NCBI GenBank assembly: GCA_050945515.1
Contig: JBMNTB010000011.1
Coordinates: 1-59,481 of the forward strand
Length of the DNA: 59,481 bases
DNA from: UBA1046 sp050945515
GTDB taxonomy: Bacteria > Bacillota > Clostridia > Saccharofermentanales > DTU023
Direction: 5' to 3'
This document shows, one piece after another, positions 42,287 through 52,863 of the stretch. Both the position numbers and the translations under genes were made by a program. The number at the start of each line of letters is the position of its first letter. Within the stretch, counting starts at the first letter, position 1. A model generated the notes under the pieces. It saw nothing but the letters and a program-made list of their open reading frames with translations, was not told the origin of the DNA and ran no database searches.

Positions 42287-45200
42287 TTATGCCTCCAGTA
42301 ATGAAAATAAGTCGATCTGATCACTTTCCGGCAAGCCATCAATAGAGCCTGCTTCCTGTAAGGCGGCAATCACGGCCGGTCCCACGCCGGCACGTCTGGC
42401 CAGATCTTCCTGGGTTTGGAATGGTGCCTCTGAACCGGCCTGCACTATTTGCTCAGCCTGCGCTGCAGAAACCCCGGGTATGGCAGCGAGAGGAGGTCTG
42501 ATCAGGCCCGGCTCCGGAGCATAAAACTCACTTGCCCGCGATTCTTCGATAGTAATCGGCAGGAAATCAATCCCTCGCTGCTGCATTTCTTCGACCAATT
42601 CAAGAATATAATAAATGCGCTGTTCTCTGGCATCCATACGCTTGCCCGCTCCCAACTCTCTTCTGATTCTGCGCACTTCATGCTGCGGCTGACACATCAA
42701 GCTGCTGTCGAACTCATTGGCACGAACCGTGAAGTATGCACAGTAATAGGCTTCCGGCCTGTGCACCTTAAACCAGGCAATCCTCAGACTGGAGATAGTG
42801 TAGGCGACGGCATGCGCCTTCGGAAACATATATTGTATTTTCTGGCAGCTTTCGATATACCATTCCGGTATACCATGAGCGCGCATCTCTGCTTCATGCT
42901 CGGGCAGAAGCCCCCTGCCCTTGCGCACTCTTTCCATTATGTCGAAGGCGGTCTTATTGGGTACGCCGGCATAGATGAGCCGAGTCATGATATCGTCGCG
43001 ACAGCCGATCACATCGTTGATAGTGCAGATGCCTTCGCTGATCAGATCCTGAGCATTGCCGGCCCAGACACCTCTGCCGTGGGAGAGCCCGGAAATCTGC
43101 ACCAGATCATGGTAGCGGAGCGGCTTGGTCTCGGCAATCATCCGGCGAGCAGCAAAAGTTCCCATCTCCGGTATGCCAATCACACCGGAACCGATGCTCG
43201 ATTCAGACTCGTCAATACCCAGTACGTCGGTGCTCTGGAACAAAGACATCACATCCGGATCAGGAATGGGCACACTGGTCACATCTATGCCCGTAATATC
43301 GCCCAGCATTTTGAGCATAGAGGGATCATCATGTCCTAATATATCCAGTTTCAGGATCGTATCATGCATGGAATTAAAATCAAAATGTGTCGTGATCACG
43401 CCTGAATCAGCTTTATCTGCAGGGAACTGAATCGGTGTAAAATCATAGATCTCCCGTTCACGAGGTACTATCACAATTCCGCCCGGATGCTGGCCGGTCG
43501 TGCGCTTGACACCGCTGATGCCCGCTGCCAATCGTCTGATTTCCGCTTGCCTTATCGGCTGCTCATGTTGTTCATGGTAATTGTGCACCATGGCATTGGA
43601 ATTTTTCTCTGCATAGCTGGAAATCGTGCCGGCCCGGAAAGTATATTGACTGCCAAACATCTCTTCAATAAATTGATGTGCTCTGCTCTGATATTCACCG
43701 GAAAAATTGAGATCAATATCGGGTTGCTTGTTGCCCTCAAAGCCCAGAAAAGTTTCAAAGGGGATGTCCTGGCCCTCTTTGATCATCTGAGCTTCACATT
43801 GAGGACATGCCTTGGCCGGCAGATCGTAACCGGATCCGTATTCACCGCTGATATCAAATATAGTGTAGTGGCAATCCGGGCAGACATAATGAGGCGGCAA
43901 AGGATTAACTTCCGTAATGCCACAGAGTGTGGCCACGAAAGACGAGCCAACCGAACCTCTGGAACCGACTATATAGCCATCGGCATTGGACTTACGAACT
44001 AATTCACTGGTGATATAGTACATGACGGCAAAGCCATTATCACAGATAGAATTCAGTTCTTTTTTGATCCTGCTTTCGACCAGTTCAGGCAATTGTCCGT
44101 TCTGCCCGTAAATTGCTTGAGCCGCTGCCCAGGTGCGTTCGATCAGGATTTCCTCGGCCTGCTCAATGAGCGGCGGGAATGATCCCGCCGGAAACGGGAG
44201 TAAGCCGGATTTAACTCTGTCTGCAATTCGGTTGGGATTAGTGATAACCGCAGCATAGGTCTCTTTCTCGCCCAAATAGGAGAATTCTTCCAACATCTCT
44301 TCTGTCGTACGGAAGAACAGTTCCGCCTCATTTTCCCTTTCAGCAAAGCCCTGATCATAAATCAGAATATTGCGATAGATTTGATCTTCCTGATCCAGGT
44401 AATGTGCATCGCAGGTGGCACAGACAGGACGGCCGGCCAATTTTCCCAATTCTACAATCAGACGGTTAATATTTTTCAGATCTTCCTGATTGCGGAGTGG
44501 ATAATCGCTGTCTTCCAAGAGATATGAGGTATTTGTTAAAGGCTGAATCTCCAGATAATCATATTCACGTGCCAAGTGTAAATAGCGTTCATCTGTGAGA
44601 GCAGTCAAAGTCCGCTCATAATCCAGTTCTGAATTCCGATACAGCTCCAAAAGGGCGAGATAGACAGCACCTCGACTACAGGCAGAACCTTTGATCAAGC
44701 CATTGCCGAAATATCTGAGCCAGCTTTTTCTGATACGGGGACGATAATAAAAATCATCGAGATGGGCCAAAGAAACCAGACGATACAGATTATAAAGTCC
44801 CAGCTCATCCTGGGCGAGCAGGACAAAATGCGTACTGCGCAGTTTTTCTTGTCGCATTTGTTCAAAGCTGCGGCGCCCGTATTTTTCGTTCAGACCAGCA
44901 ATACCAACACAGCCGGTCTTCTTGAGCAGGGCGATCAGAACCTGTCCGCAAGCTCGGGCATCTGCCTCTGCCCTGTGAGAATTCCTCAGCTCAATATCTA
45001 AGGCTGAAGCGACAGCATTCAGATTATAAGATTCCAGGCCGGGCAGAGCTCGTCTGGCCAGCAGCAAAGTATCCACCGTTGAGGGATTGAATTTTAATCT
45101 GGGATTGCTGTCTGCAGTTCTAAAACCTTCATAGCGCAAAAAAGCCAGATCAAAGAGTACATTATGACCTACAACAGGCAGATCGGCCATAAAAGATATC

Positions 45201-46690
45201 AGCTGACTTAAAACCGGCAGTGCTGGCGGCTGGTCTTGCAGCATCTCGTCCGTGATTCCGGTCAGATCTTGAATTTTGCTCTCTAAAGCAGTCTCCGGAT
45301 TGATCAGCTGGGAAAAGACTGCTGCTTCCCGATAACTGCCATTGCCATCGGGTTCATAATAAATAGCTGCCACTTCAATCAGACGGTCACGGGCGGGATC
45401 CAGACCGGTGGTTTCAACATCGATGGCAATAAAACCCTGATCCAGATCAAAGTCCTCTGCTAACCAGCCAACACCATCGCCATCTTCGATCAAATAGCCC
45501 TCCAGGCCGTAAATCAGTTTTATTTTCTTACCTTTTTTAGCCAAAGCCTCTGCCGTTTCAGCCGCTTCCGGGAAACCTTGTACTACTCCATGGTCCGTCA
45601 GAGCGATCGCGGAATGTCCGAATGCGGCGGCTCTGGTCACTAGATCCGCAACTTTGATCACACCGTCTTTAGCACTCATTTTGGAATGAGCATGAAGTTC
45701 AACTCTCTTGACAGGGGCAGCATCCGTCCGGATCTGCGGTCTGTTGAGAGGCCGGATGCCACTGACATCAACTACCGGCTCTTTGAGATAGCTGTCTTCT
45801 TTGATCCGCCCCTCCAGCTCTGCATAACCATGAGCAAAAAGATCTGCAAAAGCTCTCTCATCCGCGGGGCTGGTAAACAGACGACAAGTAATTGAATCAT
45901 GCTGATCGGTTATGGAGAAACGAACCAGTAGACTGCCGCTGCGGGTCACAATATTTTCCGGATCAAAAAGCTCGCCCCGGATTCTAATGCGATCCAGATC
46001 GGCTGTCAGTTCAGATAAAGCAATCAAGGGCCAAGGCTTTGAGGCAAAACTGCCCCATTGACCATCGGACCAGGATTTATATGATATCGCTGCTTCAGCA
46101 GTTGGTTTTTTCTCTTTCCTTTGTGCTTCCAGACTGGAAATCATGTCCTCAGTCAGAACCGGTGCCGGCATTATTGAAGCCTCGGCCAGCGTATCACCCT
46201 TAACCACTTCAATGGCAGTACAAACGGCACTGTAGTTCCTGAGAAAATTCTCCAGCCAGTCATAACCCTGACAATGGACCAGATCCTGAAAATTGGGCGG
46301 TATGGCTATTTTGACGCAATCTGAAGAATATATCAGTTTGCTGTCCTGCAACCAGGCATAGCAAAGAGCGTTTTGATTCCGGCAGTGTCTGAGAATCCAC
46401 GGCATTAGCTCAGCCGCATAGTTTTGCTTTTCCGGTTCCGAACTATCCTGAGTTAGCTTTTGCGCCACAATTACTTCAGAGATGCCCAGTGCTTTTTCTA
46501 TTTTCTCTTCCAGAGCAATCAGAGCTGAAACAATGGGTAGGGCAGAAAAAAGCACAGTAATTATCAGCCTGGCCTGGGCGGGAAAAACCCGAACAGACCG
46601 GACGCAAGCTTTTATTTTCAGACTGGCATTATCTTCTGGAATATCCGGGATCAGCCTTTGTAACAAGGAGGATAAGGCGCAGTCTTTCAT
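42287..46690 (-). CDS. polC: DNA polymerase III PolC (Gram-positive type)
   Basis: Replicative polymerase with built-in proofreading, 1467 residues. Order: N-terminal domain, OB fold (about 230-320), PHP start HAHSKMSAKDGVIKV (about 333), the inserted 3'-5' exonuclease FIAIDVETTGLDPARDR (about 420), PHP continued, zinc cysteines CPDC...CPQC, polymerase active-site PDIDLNFSGEYQ, and a C-terminal HhH region (about 1385 on). The presence of PolC is a marker for Bacillota. Its ATG overlaps the ispG stop (4 bp). Confidence 0.97.
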   Translation of the reverse strand: MKDCALSSLLQRLIPDIPEDNASLKIKACVRSVRVFPAQARLIITVLFSALPIVSALIALEEKIEKALGISEVIVAQKLTQDSSEPEKQNYAAELMPWILRHCRNQNALCYAWLQDSKLIYSSDCVKIAIPPNFQDLVHCQGYDWLENFLRNYSAVCTAIEVVKGDTLAEASIMPAPVLTEDMISSLEAQRKEKKPTAEAAISYKSWSDGQWGSFASKPWPLIALSELTADLDRIRIRGELFDPENIVTRSGSLLVRFSITDQHDSITCRLFTSPADERAFADLFAHGYAELEGRIKEDSYLKEPVVDVSGIRPLNRPQIRTDAAPVKRVELHAHSKMSAKDGVIKVADLVTRAAAFGHSAIALTDHGVVQGFPEAAETAEALAKKGKKIKLIYGLEGYLIEDGDGVGWLAEDFDLDQGFIAIDVETTGLDPARDRLIEVAAIYYEPDGNGSYREAAVFSQLINPETALESKIQDLTGITDEMLQDQPPALPVLSQLISFMADLPVVGHNVLFDLAFLRYEGFRTADSNPRLKFNPSTVDTLLLARRALPGLESYNLNAVASALDIELRNSHRAEADARACGQVLIALLKKTGCVGIAGLNEKYGRRSFEQMRQEKLRSTHFVLLAQDELGLYNLYRLVSLAHLDDFYYRPRIRKSWLRYFGNGLIKGSACSRGAVYLALLELYRNSELDYERTLTALTDERYLHLAREYDYLEIQPLTNTSYLLEDSDYPLRNQEDLKNINRLIVELGKLAGRPVCATCDAHYLDQEDQIYRNILIYDQGFAERENEAELFFRTTEEMLEEFSYLGEKETYAAVITNPNRIADRVKSGLLPFPAGSFPPLIEQAEEILIERTWAAAQAIYGQNGQLPELVESRIKKELNSICDNGFAVMYYITSELVRKSNADGYIVGSRGSVGSSFVATLCGITEVNPLPPHYVCPDCHYTIFDISGEYGSGYDLPAKACPQCEAQMIKEGQDIPFETFLGFEGNKQPDIDLNFSGEYQSRAHQFIEEMFGSQYTFRAGTISSYAEKNSNAMVHNYHEQHEQPIRQAEIRRLAAGISGVKRTTGQHPGGIVIVPREREIYDFTPIQFPADKADSGVITTHFDFNSMHDTILKLDILGHDDPSMLKMLGDITGIDVTSVPIPDPDVMSLFQSTDVLGIDESESSIGSGVIGIPEMGTFAARRMIAETKPLRYHDLVQISGLSHGRGVWAGNAQDLISEGICTINDVIGCRDDIMTRLIYAGVPNKTAFDIMERVRKGRGLLPEHEAEMRAHGIPEWYIESCQKIQYMFPKAHAVAYTISSLRIAWFKVHRPEAYYCAYFTVRANEFDSSLMCQPQHEVRRIRRELGAGKRMDAREQRIYYILELVEEMQQRGIDFLPITIEESRASEFYAPEPGLIRPPLAAIPGVSAAQAEQIVQAGSEAPFQTQEDLARRAGVGPAVIAALQEAGSIDGLPESDQIDLFSLLEA

Positions 46691-47763
46691 TGCGCCTTAT
46701 CCCCGCTTTCTTGTTCCATTTTTTCGATTTCATTAAATAAAGCATCAACTGCCTCGTCTTCACTCAGCTTGCAGATGATCTCGCCCTTTTTAAACAGAAC
46801 AAATTCACCTTGCCCGCCTGCCAGGCCAATATCGGCAGCTCTGGCTTCACCGGGACCGTTGACAATACAGCCCATGACAGCCACTGTCAAGGGCGCATTA
46901 ATTTTGATCAGGCGAGTCTCGACCTCTTTGACCAATTTCAGCATATCCACCTGTGTGCGTCCGCAGGTCGGACAACTGACCAGCACTGCGCCCCTTTGCC
47001 TGAGATTAAGGGCTCGTAAAATGGCATAGCCGGCTTTGACTTCTTCACAGGGATCGGCTGTGAGTGAGACCCGGATTGTATCGCCTATGCCCTCGGCCAA
47101 TAAGGTGCCAATACCGACTGCCGAACGAATCGTTCCCTCCCAGGCGGTTCCGGCTTCCGTAACACCGAGATGCAAAGGATAGTCTGTCAGCTCCGATAAT
47201 AAGCGGTAGCTGCTGATGGTCAAACCGGGGTCGGAAGCCTTGACGGAGAGGCAGATATCATCAAATCCGGTTTCCTCCAGCCGGCGGGCTGCCGCCAGTG
47301 CAGAATGCGCCATGGCCTCGGCAGTAATGCCGCCATAATATTCGATCATTCTGCGATCCAAAGAGCCGGAATTGACGCCAACCCTGATCGGTATCCGGCG
47401 CTTTCTGGCAGCGGCGGCAATTTGGGCTAGACCTTCTTGATCGCGCAAATTGCCCGGATTGATTCTAAGACCGTTAACACCGTTTCTGATCGCTGCTAAA
47501 GCGAGGCGATAATCAAAATGGATATCGGCAATAATGGGCAGTATGCTAAAGCGGCAGATTTCACCCAGCGCATTGGCCGCTGTCGCATCCGGCACAGCCA
47601 ACCGGGTCAGTTCGCAGCCTGCCTCAGCCAGTTCCTTAATCTGCGCCAAAGTAGCGGCAATATCAGCGGTGTCCGTTGTATTCATCGATTGCACGGAGAT
47701 TGGCGCCTCGCCGCCAATCATTACACCGCCTACTTGTACTTGTCTGGTTTTCTTTCTAATCAT
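46687..47763 (-). CDS. ispG: (E)-4-hydroxy-3-methylbut-2-enyl diphosphate synthase
   Basis: 4Fe-4S enzyme of the MEP isoprenoid pathway. 358 residues. Starts RKTRQVQVGGVMIGG and ISVQSMNTTDT; cluster cysteines lie in SCPTCGRTQVD and AVMGCIVNGPGEA. With dxr four genes upstream, it feeds the UppS product of the same run. Short ribosome site only. Confidence 0.96.
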   Translation of the reverse strand: MIRKKTRQVQVGGVMIGGEAPISVQSMNTTDTADIAATLAQIKELAEAGCELTRLAVPDATAANALGEICRFSILPIIADIHFDYRLALAAIRNGVNGLRINPGNLRDQEGLAQIAAAARKRRIPIRVGVNSGSLDRRMIEYYGGITAEAMAHSALAAARRLEETGFDDICLSVKASDPGLTISSYRLLSELTDYPLHLGVTEAGTAWEGTIRSAVGIGTLLAEGIGDTIRVSLTADPCEEVKAGYAILRALNLRQRGAVLVSCPTCGRTQVDMLKLVKEVETRLIKINAPLTVAVMGCIVNGPGEARAADIGLAGGQGEFVLFKKGEIICKLSEDEAVDALFNEIEKMEQESGDKAQ

Positions 47764-47778
47764 TTGTCATACTGCTTT

Positions 47779-49104
47779 CTAGAAATCGAAAATGCGGCCC
47801 AAATCAACAAAAAGAACAAGAACCATCAAGGTGAGGACGATAAAGATGCCAAAATAACTGATGGCATTTTTGACCTTGCGCGGTAGATCCTTTCTAAAAG
47901 CACCCTCTATACCCAGCACTACCAGATGATTGCCGTCAAAGGGTGGAATCGGCAGCAGATTGGATACACCTACTGCTACTGAAAGCAGGCCCAGATACAT
48001 CAGCAACTGCTGAATTTTTTCACTCAGAGGTTGTTTTTGCTTGACCACATCGCCAACCATTGTCACGATTCCAATAGGGCCTGCTACACTCTCTTTTACT
48101 CCTACTTCACCTTTGAACAACATGCTCAGTCCTTTGACCGTCGCCTTGATAATGGACCAAGGGTAGGCGGTAGCCTGGCTCAGGACGCTGCCGAAGTCTT
48201 TGCTCAAAGTCAGTATCAGGCCGGGATCGCGGTAGAGATCTAATTTAGTGGGCTTGGTTTCTATAGTCATTGTCTCGCCATTGCGAATGATCTCAACTGC
48301 CACCGTGCTGCCTGCCCTGTCAGCTACCAGTGCGCGGATACTTTCACTGTCACCATAGGGAATGCCTTCGACCGATAAAACCCGATCTTTTTCCTGCAGC
48401 ACAGGCGAGCCTTGATTGGACTTGGGATCAACAGTCACAATTTCGTATTGGTCGGCAGCAATTTCTCTGGCCGAAATACCTATCATCCATCTGGTTTCTG
48501 CGATTTCAGGTGCCATTACAATCCGTTCGATGCTGCCATCGTCCTTTTTCACTTCCAGAATCAGATCTTCATTGTCACTATGTGAAAAGAGGGCCATGGA
48601 ATAATCCAGATCGGTTCGGATTTTTTCGCCGTTTAAGGTCAAAAGCCTATCACCATCTTCAATTTTGTATTGCGCGGCCAGTGAATTCTCCGGCGGCGTG
48701 CGCAATTCCGGTTTAACCGCTCCGATCCAGGAAAATAGAACAATGAAAACCAGAAAAGCCGTGATGAAGTTAATAATAGGGCCCATGGCAATAACCAGTG
48801 CTCTGGCCCAGCGTGGCCTGTTATGAAAGAGACCCGGGTCATAAGCAGCATAAGGGTGTTCGCCGCTCTGTCCCTCCAGAGCTTCTTCCTCACCGGCAAA
48901 ACTGACCGAGGCTCCGATCGGCAGTGCCTTGATATTATATCGGGTATTATTTCTCTGCCATTCGAAAATTACAGGACCCATAAAAATCGAAAATTGCTCA
49001 ATTCTGAACTTCAACAGACGCCCGGTCAGATAGTGGCCCAACTCATGCAAAATCATAATAATACTGATCAGGATCAGTCCTGTCAGGATGGATAGTAATG
49101 TCAT
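47779..49104 (-). CDS. rseP: RIP (site-2) zinc metalloprotease, RseP type
   Basis: 441-residue intramembrane protease that cuts membrane-bound anti-sigma factors and old signal peptides. HELGH in the first helix is the zinc site; one PDZ domain lies in the middle (about 195-285); the second active-site region is NLLPIPPFDGNHL near 375-390. GGAG precedes the ATG. It sits between dxr and ispG as in many Firmicutes. Confidence 0.95.
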   Translation of the reverse strand: MTLLSILTGLILISIIMILHELGHYLTGRLLKFRIEQFSIFMGPVIFEWQRNNTRYNIKALPIGASVSFAGEEEALEGQSGEHPYAAYDPGLFHNRPRWARALVIAMGPIINFITAFLVFIVLFSWIGAVKPELRTPPENSLAAQYKIEDGDRLLTLNGEKIRTDLDYSMALFSHSDNEDLILEVKKDDGSIERIVMAPEIAETRWMIGISAREIAADQYEIVTVDPKSNQGSPVLQEKDRVLSVEGIPYGDSESIRALVADRAGSTVAVEIIRNGETMTIETKPTKLDLYRDPGLILTLSKDFGSVLSQATAYPWSIIKATVKGLSMLFKGEVGVKESVAGPIGIVTMVGDVVKQKQPLSEKIQQLLMYLGLLSVAVGVSNLLPIPPFDGNHLVVLGIEGAFRKDLPRKVKNAISYFGIFIVLTLMVLVLFVDLGRIFDF

Positions 49105-49153
49105 TTACTTTGCTCCAATTAAGTTTTTTCTATTCTAACTAAATGATATTATA

Positions 49154-50329
49154 TTATGGATGTCTTTGCATGATCCGTGCAATTGTATCATTATGTGCCC
49201 ATTCCAAAGTAGCAAAATCCAAATTTGCAGCGGCAGGAACTTGCGTTAAGGCATCGGCCGCAATTTGCCAAATCTCGGGAAAGGCAATTTTCTCCTGTAA
49301 GAAGAGAGCTACAGCTGCCTCATTGGCAGCGTTCAAGATACAAGGTGACAGTCCGCCGGCAGCAAAGGCTGAGCGCGCCAGTTGCAGAGCCGGAAACAAT
49401 TCCTCATTCGGAGGCTCAAAAACTAATTGGTTGGCGCCTTCGGCACAAGGGTCGTAAGGACAGTAATAATCAGCCTCCGGCCTGTCGGGCCAAGTCAGGG
49501 CCAGCCGGATCGGGAGGCGCATATCGGGAAAACCCAGCTGAGCAATTACCGAACCGTCATTGAGCTCAACCATGGAATGGACAATGCTTTGGGGATGGAC
49601 TACGACTTCAATCTGAGCCGGTGTGCAGGAAAAAAGATGGCAGGCTTCGATAATTTCAAGACCTTTGTTCATCATGGTAGCGGAGTCAATAGTGATCTTG
49701 GCGCCCATCTCCCAAGTCGGATGCTGCAGAGCCTGAGCCGGTGTTACGGCAGCCAGCTCTTCTTTACTGCTGTTGCGGAAAGGGCCGCCGGAAGCAGTCA
49801 GGAAAATCCGTTTGAACTGCCGGTCGGGAGCAGAGCTGAGGCATTGCCAGATAGCCGAGTGCTCGCTATCTACCGGCAGAATTCTGACCTGTTGGCGGCG
49901 AGCCAGCTCCATGACAATTTCCCCGCCCGCAACCAATGTCTCTTTATTGGCGAGGGCAATATCCTTGCCCGCTTCCAGCGCAGCAAGAACCGGGCTGAGA
50001 CCAGCAAAACCTACCACCGCTGCCAAGACAAGATTGGTCTCGGGCAGGGCGGCAGCTGTCTCCAGTCCGCTGTTGCCGGTCAAAATCTCAGGTTGATCGG
50101 AAGCTTTCAGATTTAATTTGGTGCTCAAAATATCTCTGAGCTGCTTGGCAGCCCGGCTGTCGCCGACGCTTACCAATCCGGGATGGAACTCCAGTATTTG
50201 CTCAGCCAGCAAAGCAACATTGCGCCGGCAGGTCAAAGCACTCACAGTCAGGCCCAGCTCCCGAACAATTTCCAGCCCTTGCCTGCCGATCGAGCCGGTG
50301 GAACCGAGAATGGCGATTGTCCGTTGCAA
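49154..50329 (-). CDS. dxr: 1-deoxy-D-xylulose 5-phosphate reductoisomerase
   Basis: NADPH enzyme of the MEP pathway. 391 residues. ILGSTGSIG begins the protein; VDSEHSAIWQCL and LTASGGPF are active-site segments, and DSATMMNKGLE follows. I chose TTG 50329, six bases after GGAG, which gives the usual N-terminus one base after the cdsA stop. TTG at 50341 is the other option. Confidence 0.93.
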   Translation of the reverse strand: MQRTIAILGSTGSIGRQGLEIVRELGLTVSALTCRRNVALLAEQILEFHPGLVSVGDSRAAKQLRDILSTKLNLKASDQPEILTGNSGLETAAALPETNLVLAAVVGFAGLSPVLAALEAGKDIALANKETLVAGGEIVMELARRQQVRILPVDSEHSAIWQCLSSAPDRQFKRIFLTASGGPFRNSSKEELAAVTPAQALQHPTWEMGAKITIDSATMMNKGLEIIEACHLFSCTPAQIEVVVHPQSIVHSMVELNDGSVIAQLGFPDMRLPIRLALTWPDRPEADYYCPYDPCAEGANQLVFEPPNEELFPALQLARSAFAAGGLSPCILNAANEAAVALFLQEKIAFPEIWQIAADALTQVPAAANLDFATLEWAHNDTIARIMQRHP

Positions 50330-50330
50330 A

Positions 50331-51326
50331 TCAGACTCCAAAATACAGAATGCCCAGCAATAAGGTCAGGGGCAAAGTGAAGAAGGCGCTGTCAAATCTG
50401 TCCAGGACACCGCCATGCCCGGGCAGAATATGGCCGAAATCCTTCACACCCACCCAGCGCTTCAGAGCAGAGGCGAACAGATCGCCCAGCTGGGAAAACA
50501 GTCCCAGCATCAGACCGAACAAAACCGCATAGGCTAATAAGGTGCTGGTTTTGGGAGCAATGATATTGATACTCCTCTGGGCAAGCACTAAGGGGAGCCA
50601 TATCATCATGACGATTACCGGTCCGATGAGCCCGCCGAGTGCACCCTCCAGTGTTTTGTTGGGACTGATATGCGGCATAATCTTACGGGTTCCGACGATA
50701 GAGCCAATAAAATAAGCGGTTGTATCTGATATCCACGGCACCGCAAAGGCTGTAAGCAACCAGTACCAGCCGGCGGGCAAAGCATAGAGAATAACCACTG
50801 CCGATACCAGAGGATATGAGATATAGAGAATACCCAAGGCTGAGACCAGTGCCCCGCTCATAGCTTCAACACCACGCCTCAGCAGCGGAATAATGATAAC
50901 CATCGCTACCATCAGCCACACCAGCAGATAAGGCAAAATAATGGCAATCCCCGGAAAACCGACAGACCAGATCAGGTATTCCTTTTTCCCGAAGCCAATC
51001 TTCAGCAGTGGCAAAAAAATGGCTATCAGTGAGCAGAGCGATACTACCCAGGGCTTATGAGGAAAACCGGCCATTCTCATGGCGGCACTGAATTCGGAGC
51101 CACCGATGACGGCAATAATGGCAAATAAGAATAGCGCAATCCAAGGTACCCAGAGGGCCGGGATGAGGAATGCCGCCATGACAAATATGAATATTACCGC
51201 AGTGGTCACTCTGACCCGTAGATTCTGAGGCTGCCTGCGCCTTAAAGGTACATATTGAGGCACTTCCCCCGTTTCTTGTCCTATGGGCCTTTTCAGGCCA
51301 CCGGTATTTTGATGATCAAATTTCAT
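50331..51326 (-). CDS. cdsA: Phosphatidate cytidylyltransferase
   Basis: Integral membrane enzyme making CDP-diacylglycerol from phosphatidate and CTP. 331 residues with about eight helices and a basic 45-residue N-terminal tail. The CdsA signature is near the end: KDFGHILPGHGGVLDRFDS. ATG 51326 (MKFDHQN) overlaps the uppS stop by 11 bp. Confidence 0.92.
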   Translation of the reverse strand: MKFDHQNTGGLKRPIGQETGEVPQYVPLRRRQPQNLRVRVTTAVIFIFVMAAFLIPALWVPWIALFLFAIIAVIGGSEFSAAMRMAGFPHKPWVVSLCSLIAIFLPLLKIGFGKKEYLIWSVGFPGIAIILPYLLVWLMVAMVIIIPLLRRGVEAMSGALVSALGILYISYPLVSAVVILYALPAGWYWLLTAFAVPWISDTTAYFIGSIVGTRKIMPHISPNKTLEGALGGLIGPVIVMMIWLPLVLAQRSINIIAPKTSTLLAYAVLFGLMLGLFSQLGDLFASALKRWVGVKDFGHILPGHGGVLDRFDSAFFTLPLTLLLGILYFGV

Positions 51327-52125
51327 TTTTCCCCCGTTCTTCCTTTGATAAGCCGCCATAGCGACGCTGTCGGGATGCATAGTCATTGATGGCTGTTATG
51401 AAATGATGTCGGCTGAAATCCGGCCACAAAACTTTGGCAAACCAGAATTCGCTGTAGGCGGATTGCCAGAGGAGAAAGTTGGACAGCCTCAACTCACCTG
51501 AGGGCCGGATAATCAGATCCGGATCAGGGACATCAGGCAAATACAGCCTGGCCGAAATATGTTCTTCTGTCAGTTCTTCCGGCTGCAGTTCTCCTGCTTG
51601 ACAACCGGCGAGAAGCTCTCTGGCTGCTTTGACGATCTCTCGTCTGCCGCCATAATTGAAAGCAATTATCAGTTGCAGCGTATTGCGCTGCAGTGAGTTC
51701 GTTTCCGCTCTCCGCATCGTCTCTTGAACTGCTTGCGGCAACTCGGTGATTTCACCGCAAAATCTTAATCTAACCCCCTCGGCGGTCAGTTCTTCTTCAT
51801 AGCGTGCAAAGAACTCCACAAACAAATTCATTAAGGAATCTACTTCCTGTTGCGGACGTTGCCAGTTTTCAGTGGAAAAAGCAAAGACAGTTGTATAGCT
51901 GATGCCAAATTCTATGCACCATTTGCAAAATTCATGTAGATTTTCAGCTCCTGCATAATGTCCGCTGCGACGCGGCAAGCCACGTTTTCTTGCCCAACGC
52001 CCGTTGCCGTCCATGATAACAGCCACGTGGCGCGGTATATTTGCCATAGCTTCGCAAGTTAATTCTGAACCACTGGCTTTGCGGCGCGGTTTAAGCAGTT
52101 TGAAAATCGCTTCCGGAAGTGCCAT
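51316..52125 (-). CDS. uppS: Undecaprenyl diphosphate synthase
   Basis: Cis-prenyltransferase that makes the lipid carrier for peptidoglycan. 269 residues. HVAVIMDGNGRWARKRGLPR with the catalytic Asp near 38, then FAFSTENWQRP and RPSGELRLSNFLLWQSAYSE. GGAG precedes the ATG, 14 bp after frr. Confidence 0.96.
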   Translation of the reverse strand: MALPEAIFKLLKPRRKASGSELTCEAMANIPRHVAVIMDGNGRWARKRGLPRRSGHYAGAENLHEFCKWCIEFGISYTTVFAFSTENWQRPQQEVDSLMNLFVEFFARYEEELTAEGVRLRFCGEITELPQAVQETMRRAETNSLQRNTLQLIIAFNYGGRREIVKAARELLAGCQAGELQPEELTEEHISARLYLPDVPDPDLIIRPSGELRLSNFLLWQSAYSEFWFAKVLWPDFSRHHFITAINDYASRQRRYGGLSKEERGKNEI

Positions 52126-52139
52126 TGTAGTCTCCGCGA

Positions 52140-52700
52140 CTAGATTTCCATCAGTTCTTTTTCCTTGACGGCAACGGCATCATCCACTTTATCGATAAAG
52201 CGGTCAGTCAGTTTCTGAATCTCGGTTTCCATGTTGTAATACATATCTTCCGGGATTTCTTTTTTCTTCAGTTTTGCCTTATAGTTATCTACGGCTTCAC
52301 GGCGAATATTGCGCACAGAAACCTTGGCATCTTCACCCATTTTGCTGACCTGACGTGTCAGATCACGGCGCCTTTCCTCCGTCAACGGCGGAAAAATTAA
52401 GCGCAGACTCTTGCCGTCGTTATTGGGCGGAATGCCCAAATCTGACATCTGGATAGCGCGCTCCAGATCACGCAAGGATGATGCATCCCACGGCGTAATA
52501 ACTATCATGCGAGCCTCAGGCACTTGAATATTTGCTACTTGATTAATCGGAGTTTCAACTCCGTAATAATCAATTGTGATCTGATCCAGCACCTTGGGAT
52601 TAGCGCGACCGGCTCTGATGGTATTAAATTCTCCTTCCAGCACTGAAATAGTTTTCACCATCTTTTCTTCATATGGTTTCAGCTCTTGTTTGAAGTTCAT
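52140..52700 (-). CDS. frr: Ribosome recycling factor
   Basis: 186 residues, standard length. Opens MNFKQELKPYEEKM; contains TIRAGRANPKVLD, ITPWDASSLRDLERAIQ and FPPLTEERRRDL. ATG 52700 follows GGAGG; the in-frame start at 52721 has no such site. Preceded by its own extended -10 promoter. Confidence 0.97.
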   Translation of the reverse strand: MNFKQELKPYEEKMVKTISVLEGEFNTIRAGRANPKVLDQITIDYYGVETPINQVANIQVPEARMIVITPWDASSLRDLERAIQMSDLGIPPNNDGKSLRLIFPPLTEERRRDLTRQVSKMGEDAKVSVRNIRREAVDNYKAKLKKKEIPEDMYYNMETEIQKLTDRFIDKVDDAVAVKEKELMEI

Positions 52701-52730
52701 ATTCTTTTCCTCCACTGGCAATCTTCATTT

Positions 52731-52762
52731 ATTATACCAAAGCCTGGGGCAGACAATGTCAA
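52731..52762 (-). promoter_or_regulatory. Internal promoter before frr
   Basis: TGGTATAAT (52739-52731) is a perfect extended -10. A TTGACA (52762-52757) lies 20 bp upstream, longer than the ideal 17, so the -10 probably carries most of the signal. It divides the large run into rpsB-tsf-pyrH and frr-onward. Confidence 0.65.
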
Positions 52763-52863
52763 CCACCTGCTCAATTTAAATATCGACAAAAACTGTCCTT
52801 CGGCTCCGGCCAGCAGCGAACAGTGTCCTCACATAAAACTCGGCATTACAGCGGCAGTTGCGA